64,000 nucleotides of DNA from Thalassia testudinum. Taxonomy: Eukaryota; Streptophyta; Magnoliopsida; Alismatales; Hydrocharitaceae. The DNA lies in the NCBI GenBank assembly GCA_037157565.1, contig JAZHRO010000063.1, forward strand, positions 12,568,001-12,632,000. The letters are read 5' to 3'. The notes under the pieces were generated by a model, which was not told where the DNA came from, did not search any database, and was given only the letters and a program-made list of their open reading frames with translations. The translations under genes and the position numbers were made by a program. Shown piece after piece: positions 31,558 to 42,745 of this stretch (positions within the stretch are counted from its first letter, which is position 1; the number at the start of each line of letters is the position of its first letter).

Positions 31558-32264
31558 CACTAAAGGTCTAGAATTAATTTTTTCAAATTGTAATGACCAA
31601 AATGCCCCCATTCCTTGCAACTATAAAAGGAGACCCCCTCCATATGAATTTCTCATCACTTCCTTCTCTTCTCTCCCTCTCCAAGGCTCAAGAGAAGCTT
31701 GTCCCGCACCCGGGATTCTCCTCAAGAGATAAAATCAATTTTTTGCTCCCATTCTGGAAGCGGATCCTGCGACGACGATGCCGTGCTGCCTCGTTCCCGT
31801 TCATCCTTCCTCGACCTCCTTCTTCCTACTCCGTTCCTCGTCTTCCAGGTGTCGTCTTGTCTGGCTCGTCCTCCAAGCGATCGTCGAAGAGGATAACTTC
31901 TCTCTCTCATTCCTTTTTCCTGCTTTCTAGAGTAGAATTTTCCTATTTTCTAGTTGTAATAGTTTTCCTGCTTTCTAGTGTAATTTCTTACTTTCTTAGT
32001 TGTACAAACATTTTGCAAAATCAAGTGGATGTTCTCTCTATCTCTTATTGTCTATAGTTATATCATTGTAATTACTCCACTCTTTAAACAAAAACATAAA
32101 AAATATAATTACGAATTTCAATCGACGTAGCCTCCCTGAGTTCGACCCGGGATTTCTATTCCGGTATAAATTTTATTTGTTGAACTCTAGTTCTTCGCTA
32201 TTCAAACTAGAATGACAGGTTTTCAAAACCAAATCCAATAGCATAGTCCTCTGACTTTTCAATA
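31558..32264 (+). repeat. Truncated 3' LTR of the Athila-like element
   Basis: Aligns with 27301-28006. It lacks the first about 950 bases of the LTR. The junction with pro has a CAC shared by both sides, as in end joining with short homology. TATA and end module (32131-32212) are kept. Confidence 0.9.
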
Positions 32265-34807
32265 CTAACTTGAATTAGTCAGAATCAAATGTTAAATGCT
32301 TTTAAATGATCATCTGAGGATCGAAATTCCATGCTAAACTTATTTGAGAAGATAGGAAAGCATGGTTAATTCTACCATTTTAAACATCCAATCACAAATG
32401 CAGACTAACCACGAGGTTAATCAAGGGTTAATTCGAGGTCAAATGAACTTAAAAGATGAAAAAGTGGGCTCAGAATAATTGAATCAGGGTTTCACGTATT
32501 TCGAGGATTAAAATATCACTAAAAATCCTAATTGTCTTCTTCACTTAAATTGAAAGGGTTCTGGTAGAAATAAATTCAATCTAAACCTCCTAAAATTCAT
32601 TGAAAAATATTTTAAGAGGTTTGGTAGCTTCACTTTGACCATCTGAACCCGTTTTGACCAACAACAGAGATTTAGACGGGAATTTGTTCTATTTTAGGCT
32701 TCTACGTAAATTACCTAGTTAAACGTGGTCAAAAACCAAATCTAAGTTCACCATTAGATTTCTTGGGTCCAAATTAGGTTAACACCAAAATTTGGGCCCA
32801 ATCAGAGTCCATCTTGACTTAGTTTGCATTTCTACCCTTAAAATCTCTATTTTTCACATCTAAACCCCTAGGTTTCACGCTTTATTACATACATGCCCCT
32901 AACTTCCTCGTCTTCTTCACAATCATGTCCCTACTGCCTGAATATAATGAATTTCCTAAATAGTAGGTCAAACCCAACACTCACCACCTTTGACCGTGGA
33001 GTTCTCCAATCCAAGCCCAAATCCCTCCAAATTTGGACGGATTGCCAAGTAGGAGATTCTCTACCATTTGGACTTGATTTCCTACCCAAATTAGAGCTTG
33101 AAAGACTCCACCAAACCTTAGGATACACGAATAAGAAACTCTTTGAAATCCTAATCCTATGCATAGATTCTTCCTAATTGAGCTTTAAATTGAGCTCTAT
33201 ATGAGCTCTAGGATGCTTCTACGTTAATTCCAGCAAGTTCAGGCCAAAAACACCTTCTTTTCTCTTCCTCTGGCCACCTCCGACCTTGAATCTAGTGACT
33301 CCACTCAACCTCCATCCTCTGGCCATCCAATGGTCAAATTGGACGATCCAACATCTTCCTCAAGTCCTTCCGCTCCTCTCCGACCACAGCAGGAGCTCTC
33401 TTCGCCTTCTTCCTCACCGTACCCTCTCACCGAAGGACTTCATCTCTCTCACGTCTAGCAAGCCACGCCGATGCGAGCTCTTATCTCTCTTGTCCTCATA
33501 AGCTCTCTACTCCCTTCCTCTTGCTCCCCAACTCCTTTCTACACCTTTAGTTCAGAGGATCACCCACTGCACACATCTCTCCTCCCTCATCTTCTCCGAC
33601 TCTAGCATGAGCTTCGGGGAGCTTGTGTTGACATTACACATCACCAAACACCACACCAACACCACCACTACCTTCCCCACACCTTAGAGAGTAAAAGCCC
33701 TCAAATTATTGAGGCTTTTGACCTCTAAAACCCTTCCCCAAACAAACCCTCCTGCCGCTGTCATCTCTGGCATTGACAGACCACACCATGCCTCCATACA
33801 CCAAAATACCACCACTAACGTACTTCTTGCTTCACAGCGATCATCCTAAGCTTTCTAATTGGGGCTTTAAGCTTGTATTTCATGTTACAGGTCCTTGCTG
33901 AATTGAGCTTCAATTCCTCCTCCTTATGCCGCTGTTCATACATCATTGTCATCGCTACCACCTCCAAGAAGCATGAACGAACACCACAAAGCTCTTGGAG
34001 CTTCAATTGAAGGAGCAGCAGTAGCCACAACATCAATCGAAGAAAAATTCAATTGCTACGTGTGCGAAGAGCATGAGACATCAGCTTAGTCCCACATTGA
34101 GAGATGTTAAAAATAGTTTTGATATTTATTGAGTCACACCTGTAGTGGGTTGCCTTCGAGACAAGGGGTCAGGTCCCCATAACATACATGAGCATACGCA
34201 CATGCCCTTTCCTGTGCCCACACACATGCGGACCTGGGCCGGTTTGAATCAGGTCTGAATTGGGTCTGGTCTGGGTTTGAGAAAGAGGAGAGAATTTGAG
34301 AGAGAGAGGGGGGTTTTGCTCTATGTTGCAATCAGACGGCCATACTTAGGTCTGATTGGATATTTAAGCCGTCTGATGGTTGTTACCGACGCTTGATTGG
34401 GTTGAATATGAGTCACTGAGTTGAAGAAAGAGTTGGGAGCTTGATTTGAGATTTGGTTAAGTGCTTAAGAAAGAAAAGGCTGATACTTGTGATTTGAGTT
34501 GAGAATAAGCTTTAGTGTTAAATTGGTGGTTTCAACCACCATTCTTTTTACTATCTTTCTCTATATTTTATCTCTTATCTACAATTTGATTATTCATTGA
34601 ATATATTGAGGTTTGAATATTGAATATTGTTCATTGTGCTTATATACTTGATTAGTGATTGGATTGTGATTCTATTTGCTCCCTGCGAATGACCTCGGAA
34701 CTCACACGTTTTTCAAGCACTTATAAATTTTAAATGCCGATCTGATTTTTGTTGCTATACTACAACGTGTTTTTCTAAACAACGATGACTATTGCTTTGC
34801 CAATTAC

Positions 34808-35523
34808 CTAGGCCTTAGTGGGGTGGATGCCTATCAGCCCATTCTTCAACTGGCGGATTTTATCAGAAGGTTTCGAGGGTCGACATGATTAGTGGTCAAG
34901 CCAACCCATGAGTCCTACTATCTCGAGGATGTCTCACTTTGAGGTGGTTTCGTTCCTGGTCATTTTTCAGTGGTTTTTTATTCTTCATTTTGGGCCTAAT
35001 TCTGTTGGCTTTTGTATGCCCCAGGTGAGCATTCTGAGTATTGTAATATTGTAAGCATTTGAAAATTTTGTGGTCATTTTGAACTCTAACAAAACTCATT
35101 TTTATTTCCATGGTTGAAGGCATTGTGATCCTTTTGATTTTTGGACTTCGCATTGCCTGAACAAAATGTTGTGAGCGGCTTTTTGGAGAGAAGTGTTGTT
35201 GATAGACCTTCTTGGAGCACACATTATTGGGTGGAGGGGCTACTGTGTAAAATTTCCACCCCAAATATTTGGAGAGATGGCTTGCATTAGGATCCATCCT
35301 TCCTCCTTTTGCTTTTAACGAGAGGGGGAGTGTAAGAAAGAGCAACCACCTCCACCACTGTCTCCCCTCCCCTCTCCTTCTCCTTTTCCTTCCCATAACA
35401 TTACTCCTCCTCCTTGGCTTCTTCGACAGCTGCAGTTGCTGCTAGAGGCTGCAGTGGGCGTTACCATTGTGTGGTTGATGGCAGGAAGAGGAGAAAGGGA
35501 CGAGCACGCCCAACCCTATGCAG
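34808..35523. other. Unassigned sequence between two solo LTRs
   Basis: About 0.7 kb. A minus-strand open frame of 166 residues (34896-35396) is rich in Lys, Arg and Asn and has no domain; the plus strand has a broken frame with several aromatic residues. I cannot assign either. Joining 26314 to 34808 would restore the older flank. Confidence 0.3.
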
Positions 35524-35528
35524 GGACC

Positions 35529-37036
35529 TGATAGATACATATTTAATAAGGATAATTTGCCTATTTTATGCTAAGTACTTAGCTAGCTTAGCGCATATAG
35601 GTTGTATTTGTAGATATTAAATTATAATCATGCATGAATAATTAGGTTATTTAAGTATTTTGTGTTTAATTGGCATCTAATTAAGGTGTTTTGAATAATG
35701 CATGAACAAGAGGTGTAGCTAAAGTAGCTTGGAATAAATTTATGGAGCCAGTAAAGCTTGGAGTGAAGTGAAGTTTAGAAGGATAAAGATAAGGAAGAAA
35801 GAAAAGAGGATAAGAGGACACTTGCCATTCCTAAAATCTTCTCTACCCTTAGCACCCTGAGACAACCTACACCATAATTAAACCTTATCCTAAGCCTACC
35901 TATTTTTAGAAAACCTAAACCTAGTTGTTTCTAACCCTATAGCTTTAATTTAAGGCCAACACTTCAACTCCACCAAAGAACATATCCACAAGTAGAACTT
36001 ATCCACTTTAGTATGGCTAGCCACGCTTGCTTAGTGGCTAAGCATGTTGGCCAACCAAACTATCCTCTTCATCCACCACTCATTCCTCATCCAACGATGA
36101 TCTTTTATCCCCATAGCCAACCACTTAGGAAGCTTCCCTAGGACTCCAAAAACCCAAGAACATATCCCTTCCTAAGTCCTCTTAGCCAAAACCAACACCT
36201 AGACCTAATCCCTACCATTAAAACCACATCCAAGGAACCTAATCTAAGACCCTTGGTTGGCCATACATGGCTTCTCTAGGAAGCTATATGGCTGGCCAAC
36301 CCTTGCTCCCTTAACCACCCTTGAATGCACATCCAAGGGTCCATTTTCACCTAGATTTCTTCGCCTACCTTAAGCCCTTAAGATCTAATCCCATGGCTTA
36401 AAATTAATTAGCACTTCTATAAAAAGACCCTACACCAAGCACTTAAGAATGAATTCTTCTTCTACCATCTCTACACATATTCTCTACCACCACATCTAAG
36501 CCTTCCTAAGTAGAATTAAATAGCCCCCTCCCTTAGGATCTCCATTAGTATAGTCTTCACCTCCAAGCATTCCTCTATCTCTAATCCACTTTCGGATCTC
36601 CGCATCCACTTCGCTCCGGTGTTGTTTATAGAATTCTCCACCGCCGTGACTCAGCTTTGGATCACATCTTGCATCTACTTTTCTTTCATTTTTATATTTG
36701 TTCTAGTTGTTCTAGCAGGTAATATTTATTTTTGCTAGCAATAACTCAATTGTAAGCATTCCTTGATTATTGAAATTAAATTATTTGTCTCTCTATCCCT
36801 TGCTTTCTATCTCTCTCTGTTTTGTTGGCAAGTAGTTAGCCATATTTTCTTTTGCTTATGTAAAAAATAAAAAAATTGCATATTAAAAAAAAACAAAAAA
36901 AAATGCAAGCGAATTATTTTTATTATTTGTTTCCCTGTGTTTGACTCGAACTCCCAATCTGGTTATCATTTAATTGTTAGCGATTTTTGCACACTACAAC
37001 GAACACATTTAAAAACTTGCGTTTCAACCATTATCA
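35529..37036 (+). mobile_element. Solo LTR, family G
   Basis: 1508 bp from TGATAGATACATATTTAAT to ACCATTATCA. Flanks are GGACC (35524-35528) and AGACC (37037-37041), a TSD with one G/A difference. It has TATAAAAA at 36418, CT-rich leader sequence, an A-rich run at 36865-36902, and the LTR-end module at 36928-37003 (TTTCCCTGTGTTTGACTCGAAC, then ACTACAACGAAC). The start resembles the solo LTR at 38719 (TGATAGATACACATCTAG). No coding sequence. Confidence 0.72.
36418..36425 (+). promoter_or_regulatory. TATA box of the family-G solo LTR
   Basis: TATAAAAA about 890 bases into the LTR, the place where the other LTRs here have theirs. Confidence 0.5.
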
Positions 37037-37041
37037 AGACC

Positions 37042-38087
37042 TCTATTCTTCCTTTTGCATGTCTATATCTTGAGCTCCCAAGTGGAGAATGAAATTAAAG
37101 GGAGAATTTGAGGGCATAATATGTGATTTTTGCTATCGAGTTAGAATGTGTACGCTTTTGTTTCATGTCGACAAATCTCCACATGTTTGACATGGTTGTA
37201 GTGTCATAGAGTCTGGTTTTGAGATGGGATTTTCTATGGGTAAATCTAGGGTTTAAAGAGTCCCTTGAATGTCTGATAATATAGGGAAATGGATTCTACA
37301 AGCTGGGATAAAATGGAGGATTTTCGTGTGGCATGCAAGGCTAAATTCATTCAACATCGAGGCTTGGAAACCACCCAGTACCAGTACTAGTATTTAGTAT
37401 CGATACTAGATGGCTTCCCTTGCCCCAGTACATGCAAAAAGGTAGGACTGGAAGGGCCTAGTACCAGTACTAAAGATCAATACCGGTACTGATATAAATT
37501 TGGCAGAGTTCTTAATAGCAAGTGCCTAGTTCCAGTACCCAAGATTAGTACCATTACTAGTGCCCTTGTTCTATCCTAATTTCTATCCTAACTCAATGAA
37601 AAAATGTGGTAATGTAAGCCCTGATGTAGGGTGATAATTAAAAAGGGCATTTAATCCACCTAATACCCTTATGAGCTCTATATGAAGCAAGTGATTAAAG
37701 ACCCTAGAAGGCATGAATAAAAGCCTAAGGTAATTGGATAAGTTCAAAGCGAAACCTGATATACGAAAAGTTGATGACTCTTACTAAGTCAGAATAAAGG
37801 AAGACTTGGATCATAAGGTCTAAGGTTAGACCCCTGATGATCCACTAGATTTCTAAGGCTTCGCTCCGAACATGGAACCATTTGGATTAACGGACAATAG
37901 CTCTACTAGGTGAGCTCGTAAGGCTGCACCTATGGACTTGGTGAACTATGTGTTTGCTCTTTAGGTTGAATACCCGAGATTATGGGGCGGCTAGAGGCTA
38001 CCTACGATCCACCTTGGAACTTGGACAGTTTCCAGGCACGGTGACGAGCCACAGACTATCACCGAAATAAGGTACTTGGAAGTATCT
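37042..38087. other. Unassigned sequence with an AGTACCAGTACT-type palindrome cluster
   Basis: No open frame of note. Between 37376 and 37560 there are several words of the type AGTACCAGTACTA, AGTATCGATACTA and ATACCGGTACTG, irregularly spaced as in the CAGACGTCTG arrays. The rest is non-coding and runs into the family-D LTR. Confidence 0.35.
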
Positions 38088-40100
38088 TGATCAGTCGTTC
38101 GCCATCGAATAAAAATATAAATCGATTCAAGTCATTGCAAATGGCGACGAATTGAGTGAATCAGAAAATATAGAAATCAAACCACCTGAATAATGGTTTG
38201 GTCAAACTACAAGGAGGCTAAAAGAAAACACACATCTAAGTCATATTTATTTAATCACATTCATCTAGCAGCAATAGTGTTTACATATCACAAGAAACGA
38301 GGCAAAAATAAAATGCAAAACAATGAAAGAAAAAGATGACAATGGAGATGAAGCACTCCCCTTGCAGGCGGGAAGTGCGTGGCTGTGTGCGACAATGGAG
38401 GTGGCTATGAACGTGGAAGCTCGAGGCGTGTCCCCTACGTGGTGTGTTGCACTCGGAGCACGAACATGAGCATGGTAGCTTCTTGGATCTCCTCGCTTGG
38501 GGAGATGAAGAGAACCACGATGGATTGGCAATGCACTCTTGCGTGTCCTTCATATTGTCATCGCAGGGGGTCACGACGTGAGCATCTGTACACTAAGACA
38601 CAAGGGAACGGGTGATGGCCAGCCTATGCGATGGTGCGGTGGTGCCGATAGTTGATGGCGAGGTGGCACAAGAGTTGTCCAAGAATTGCTTGGAGGACGA
38701 GGCATAGCTCACAGTTGTTGATAGATACACATCTAGCACACTTAATATATTTATTTTATGATAGTTCCTATAATTGCATAGCATCATTAAGTTATAAATA
38801 TTACATAATAATCATTTTAGACATATTAGGAACATGCATGCATTTGTATGTAATTTGTATATATTGTAATTATGTTACAATTTGTAGGAACAAATATGGA
38901 CAAAGGTTGGAGCATGGACAGTTACGTTTTGCATAAGGAGCTGAGGTGCAAAGGGAGAAGGATTTGAAGAATTATGAGAGCATCTCCACAATATTTGCTT
39001 CCAACACCTAAGTTCTCTTCATAATGACTTAAGTTTGACCTTCATTCTAATTTAATTCCTAATGAGCCTAGACTTCCCCACAATTTACTCGTAGGGACCA
39101 CATATTTATTCTCCCTCTCTTGTTGTGCGCCAACTCCATGCAACCCTCTTTGATTCCACGTTAATGCCACATCCCATGTGTGATTCCTGCCATGCACGGC
39201 CATGACCTCTCCAGCCATGCACGACCAAATCATCCCAGGCCTTTGCTCCAGCCGGATCCCACAAGTTTCCCCACTCTCCTCCCTTTATTTAATCCCATCA
39301 TTCCTCCCTTTTTCAACACCAGCGATCCCCAAACGTCCGAACTTCCCCAGCAACTGCTCCTCCCATTCCAGCACATCCTCATTATTTAAAAATTCCAGAA
39401 ATTACTCCCTTCCATTTAACCCACAACCAACTCCATTATAAAGAGAGCATCCACCCACGTCAAAGGACATTCCCTTCCATCCTCTTCACCACCATTCTTC
39501 CTTCCCCTTGGTAACGTAGCCCATTTTCTCCGGGTCTCCGTCAACTTCGACTCAAGCTTCCAGCAACCTGGCAGGCCCAAGGACAAGAGTAACGTCCTCG
39601 TCTACATGCTCGCGCCGAACAAGCGTCCACCAGAGAAGCGATCTCATCCTCTCTCTACTTCTCTCCACCTCTCTCCTTCTGACACCCTCTATCTCACTCT
39701 CTCGTGATAAGCTTACATTTGTAATTGATGCATTATTTTATGAAAGTGATTTCTGAGTATCCTTGTGCTTAAGTTCATTTGCGACTGTTTTTTTTATATC
39801 CTTAAAAATGAACTTAAAAAAAATTTAGAAAACATAAAAAAAGAAACTAGAAAAAAATAAAGTGATTACGTGTCATTAACTTAACTATCAGAGAACGACC
39901 TCACACTCACCAAATTTGAGTAATAAAAAGAAATTCATTTAATATTCATATTTGCGGCTGTAATGAGCGTGTCATATCTTATCATGCAAATTTTTCGACC
40001 ATCAACCGTACTGGTGGGTAGCTATCCAGGGCGAAGACGCCGTGCTGCGGGGCCGTATACTGGAGGTGAAGGTGGAGGGGATGGGAGGAGGACACCCACC
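38088..40100 (-). repeat. LTR of family D, copy 1, split by a solo LTR
   Basis: The sequence from TGATCAGTCGTTCGCCATCG aligns with copy 2 at 60540 (TGATCGATTGTTTGGCATCG) and stays alignable to 38713; after the solo LTR it resumes at 40010 with ACTGGTGGGTAGCTATCC, matching CTGGTGGGTAGCTATTG at 61165. Orientation is taken from copy 2, whose primer site lies to its left. The end is not clear; a further block shared by both copies (40826-41090 and 63747-64000) may be its continuation. Open frames on both strands here are short and without domain. Confidence 0.6.
38719..40004 (+). mobile_element. Solo LTR, family H, inside the family-D LTR
   Basis: 1286 bp from TGATAGATACACATC to TTCGACCATCA. Comparison with the empty site in copy 2 (61149-61175) places both edges exactly here. 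The flanking five bases are GTTGT (38714-38718) and ACCGT (40005-40009); the empty site has ACCAT. So the TSD is degenerate, and the left copy differs by three transitions. A TATAAAG lies at 39437 and an end module without the TACTACAACG part near 39890. Confidence 0.68.
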
Positions 40101-40825
40101 AGTAACGGTGTAAAAGAATCGAAGTAGAGTGAATTTACCTAGGTTTGGTTGGATCTGATAATAGTTTTTTAAGATTTGAATTTGGTTCGAGTACGATGAG
40201 AAAAAATAAGAATGGGATTCTATTTTATTTATTTTTATTATCAAATTTTTGATTCTATTTATTTATTATTTGTTTAAATGTAAAATTTAAAATAATATTA
40301 ATTTAGGTTCGATTCTTCTAAGATTCATTTAAAAGTTTGTTTATAATTTTTTTAAAATATAATATTTTGTCATAAATGTAAATATGATGTATCATAGTAA
40401 AAAGAAAAATGAAGTAAAAAGTTTACAAATATATAAATTACATCTTAAACAATTTCTCAAAAAAAAAAATCTTTCAACTCTATCATTCATCCTTTCCTTC
40501 ACACACTCTCTTCTAGTATATACTTTCATTTATGGAGCATCGATATATTAAATGGTATCTATGTTGTTTGATTATAAAATACTGATGTATTTTGTAAGTC
40601 CACTATATAAATGAATAACATCGATTCTTTTTAATACATTAATGTTATATACTTGATATTTGGTGTGTATATATTTGTGTGTATCAAATATTTAACAAAA
40701 AAAGTTTAAATAAATTTATCTTGTTCAAGTTCAATTTGTTTAACTAAACAAGCGTAAAATTAACTTTAGGTTTGATACATTTATTTACGAATTAAATTTA
40801 AATCAAATTGTTGATTCGCTGTACA
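40101..40825. other. AT-rich sequence, unassigned
   Basis: About 0.7 kb of AT-rich sequence with T and A runs and repeated TTCGATTC/GGTTCGA words. It separates two blocks that keep the same order in the other family-D region, so it may be a small insertion. No terminal repeats found. Confidence 0.3.
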
Positions 40826-41090
40826 TGCGCGAGTTTGGACAGAGAAGGTAGGATGTGCGCTGGCTGTTCATGGCAATTTGAATTTTGGGGGGGCGTGCGT
40901 GCAGAATTGCTGGGAAATTAGAGAGGTGACCTGCAAATTAAATGGAGATGAAGGCTACCGTAAGTTGAGCGGAATTGGTGAGAGAAGCGTCTGCTCTAAT
41001 CGGGAGTGGTTGTGCGTGACTACAGAGGAAAGATAGAGAATTGAGGGGTCCCACGGCCTTTTTACAAAGATATCCACCTCATCTAACAAT
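40826..41090. repeat. Dispersed repeat E, copy 1
   Basis: About 260 bases align with 63747-64000: GGACAGAGAAGGTAGGATGT, AATTAAATGGAGATGAAGGCT, GAATTGGTGAGAGAAGCGTC, and CCACCTCATCTAACAAT. Both copies lie to the right of a family-D LTR. Confidence 0.7.
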
Positions 41091-42689
41091 TAAATTAGGA
41101 TTTTTAGGCATTGAGGTAGAATTTATGTGTCGTGGCCAGATTACAAATATGGCTTCTCTAATTCCTCCTTATGCTCCCTTTATAGTTTATCCCTTGTATA
41201 AAAACGTAAATTGTGTGCCACATGGTTCCTCTTTTTATTTGCCATAGTTATTCCTTCATAAATAAATGCATGGGATTATTTATGTACATAATGAATTATG
41301 AAATAAAAGAAAATATATGTAGATCTAAATCATAATACTTGCATTTATTTTATAATCAAACACGAAATATTAATATACCTTAAGTGCAAGGACTAACTCA
41401 CTTAAGCATAAATATAATCCACTAAAGTGGACAATGTCTCAATACCTACATTTTGCTAGTCTCAATCAAAACATTATGCTCAAGAGTACAACATCTAAGC
41501 AGGGATGCAGAAGTCAAATCACTGTCGTCTACCAACCCTTAGAGAAACAAGCTCAAATTCTTGGAGTCTAGACTCAAAGGTACTAAAATATTGACCAAGA
41601 TATAAATTTCCCTAATTCCTTAGGATTTCGATAAATCATTGTTTTGGGTTGCTAATAGAGGTTTCTTTGGCCCCTAGGCCTGCCCAAAGGTTTGTTGATC
41701 CTAGAGGTTAAAGCATTCATGCGTTGTGCAAGTGGTCTTAATTTAGCTTGCCGGTGAATTTTTTGGAGTAGAGGGAAGAAGATATTTTTGAGGTTTTCCT
41801 TTTTGTAATTTTTTGTGATTCCTCTAAGTTTAACCTCGAATTAACTTTCAATACGGTCTGTGTCAGATTTTTTGTTCCCATCATCGATCCTCAAAGGGTT
41901 CTTGAAAATCGACACTTCGAAATAGTACCGCTCATGGAAACCCTAAGAACCTAGCTAACCAAAACTTTATGATAGTGTCGCTCATGGCATTCTTTAGCTA
42001 ATCTAGGCCTTGGTAATCGACATTTCGGGATAATGCCACCCATGGCACTTGAATAACGCGATGTATTTACATGCCCTTGATAGGGTATTCAAATATCCTA
42101 GGAGGCAAACGTCGAGGCGATGGCATATTTACTTTGCATCCCCAAGGGGAGTATATACTCCTCTCATGTGATGGGAACTCTTCCAATCAACTTATTTTTT
42201 CAAGCCTCTCCGAAGTCAAATCCTCGAGGGAATCATTTTTCAGAAAGAGAAATTTTTGTAGTTTTATCTTTATTAAGCGCACTAAATTAGACCAAAGTTT
42301 GTGAGGGGTGGATGCTTAAGTTACTAAAAACTTACAAACCAAAGGATAGACACGAGGGTTAGATATTCTCTAAGACTTTAACTTAATACATTGGCCTCAC
42401 AGTCTCTTCAAGGACTAAGAAAATAGTCTTAATCTTAGTATGTACTTAAGTTTTTAAGTCTAATTCAAGCCTAAAAAAGTCTAGACCTAAGACTCTTCCC
42501 GAATCGCTTAAGAGTCGGAGACTACTCAACTCACCACAACTTCCTCTCCTAGCCCAGAATGTGTCCCATGAACACAATATTAATTTCTTTATTTTCTTTC
42601 TAATACTTTTTTTAATCATTTATTTATATATTTATAGATTCTTAAAGCAAATGAAAATCCTAAATGCATGCAAAAATTAGAATTCTGGT
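41091..42689. other. Non-coding retroelement sequence with a degenerate threefold repeat
   Basis: No gene. From about 41900 to 42050 a unit of the type AATCGACA.TTCG...ATAGT...CGCTCATGGCA is repeated three times imperfectly. A short frame at 42071-42304 is not recognised. Position relative to the motif at 42690 suggests the 3' region of a minus-strand Athila/Tat-like element. Confidence 0.35.
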
Positions 42690-42745
42690 TTTATCTCCCC
42701 CTATGCCTAAGATGTACAATGTTCGCATTGTGTAAAAAGGGATGA
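42690..42745 (-). other. 3' region motif of a minus-strand Athila/Tat-like element
   Basis: The minus strand reads GCGAACATTGTACATC then TTAGGCATAGGGGGAG, similar to GAGGACATTGTAATG then ATAGGCATGGGGGG at 13911-13945. It marks the end of the coding part of such an element. No coding sequence is left beside it. Confidence 0.45.

Larger units (their letters stand above)
26352..32264 (+). mobile_element. Athila/Tat-like element, gag-pro deletion derivative
   Basis: 5' LTR 26352-28006, tRNA-Asp primer site 28010-28027, leader, gag plus the start of protease (29325-31557), then directly a truncated 3' LTR (31558-32264). The whole is flanked by CTAAC (26347-26351 and 32265-32269). RT, RNase H, integrase, polypurine tract and the first about 950 bases of the 3' LTR are missing. 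The 5' LTR ends TTTCAACA; the 3' LTR ends TTTCAATA, one C-to-T change. The LTR parts that can be compared match at roughly 94% by eye. The deletion probably occurred after insertion, since an LTR pair with a TSD is preserved. Confidence 0.92.
26320..34802 (+). mobile_element. Solo LTR, family S1, copy c, split by an Athila-like element
   Basis: The first 32 bases (26320-26351) start TGATGGTAACACCATCATTC, matching copy a's TGATGGGAATACCATCATG; the rest lies at 32270-34802 after an inserted retroelement. Joined length is 2565 bp. The end GCTTTGCCA is followed by ATTAC (34803-34807), identical to ATTAC at 26315-26319. Blocks in common with copies a and b include GATGAAAAAGTGGG near 32455, CTAAACCTCCTAAAATTCAT at 32581, CAAATTAGGTTAACACCAAAA near 32770 and the end module at 34677-34768. 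The TSD shows that S1 inserted first and the Athila-like element later. Confidence 0.9.

Noticed and set aside
34896..35396. 166-codon basic open frame as a nuclear protein gene
   Set aside because: No domain, no supporting structure, and it is wedged between two solo LTRs.
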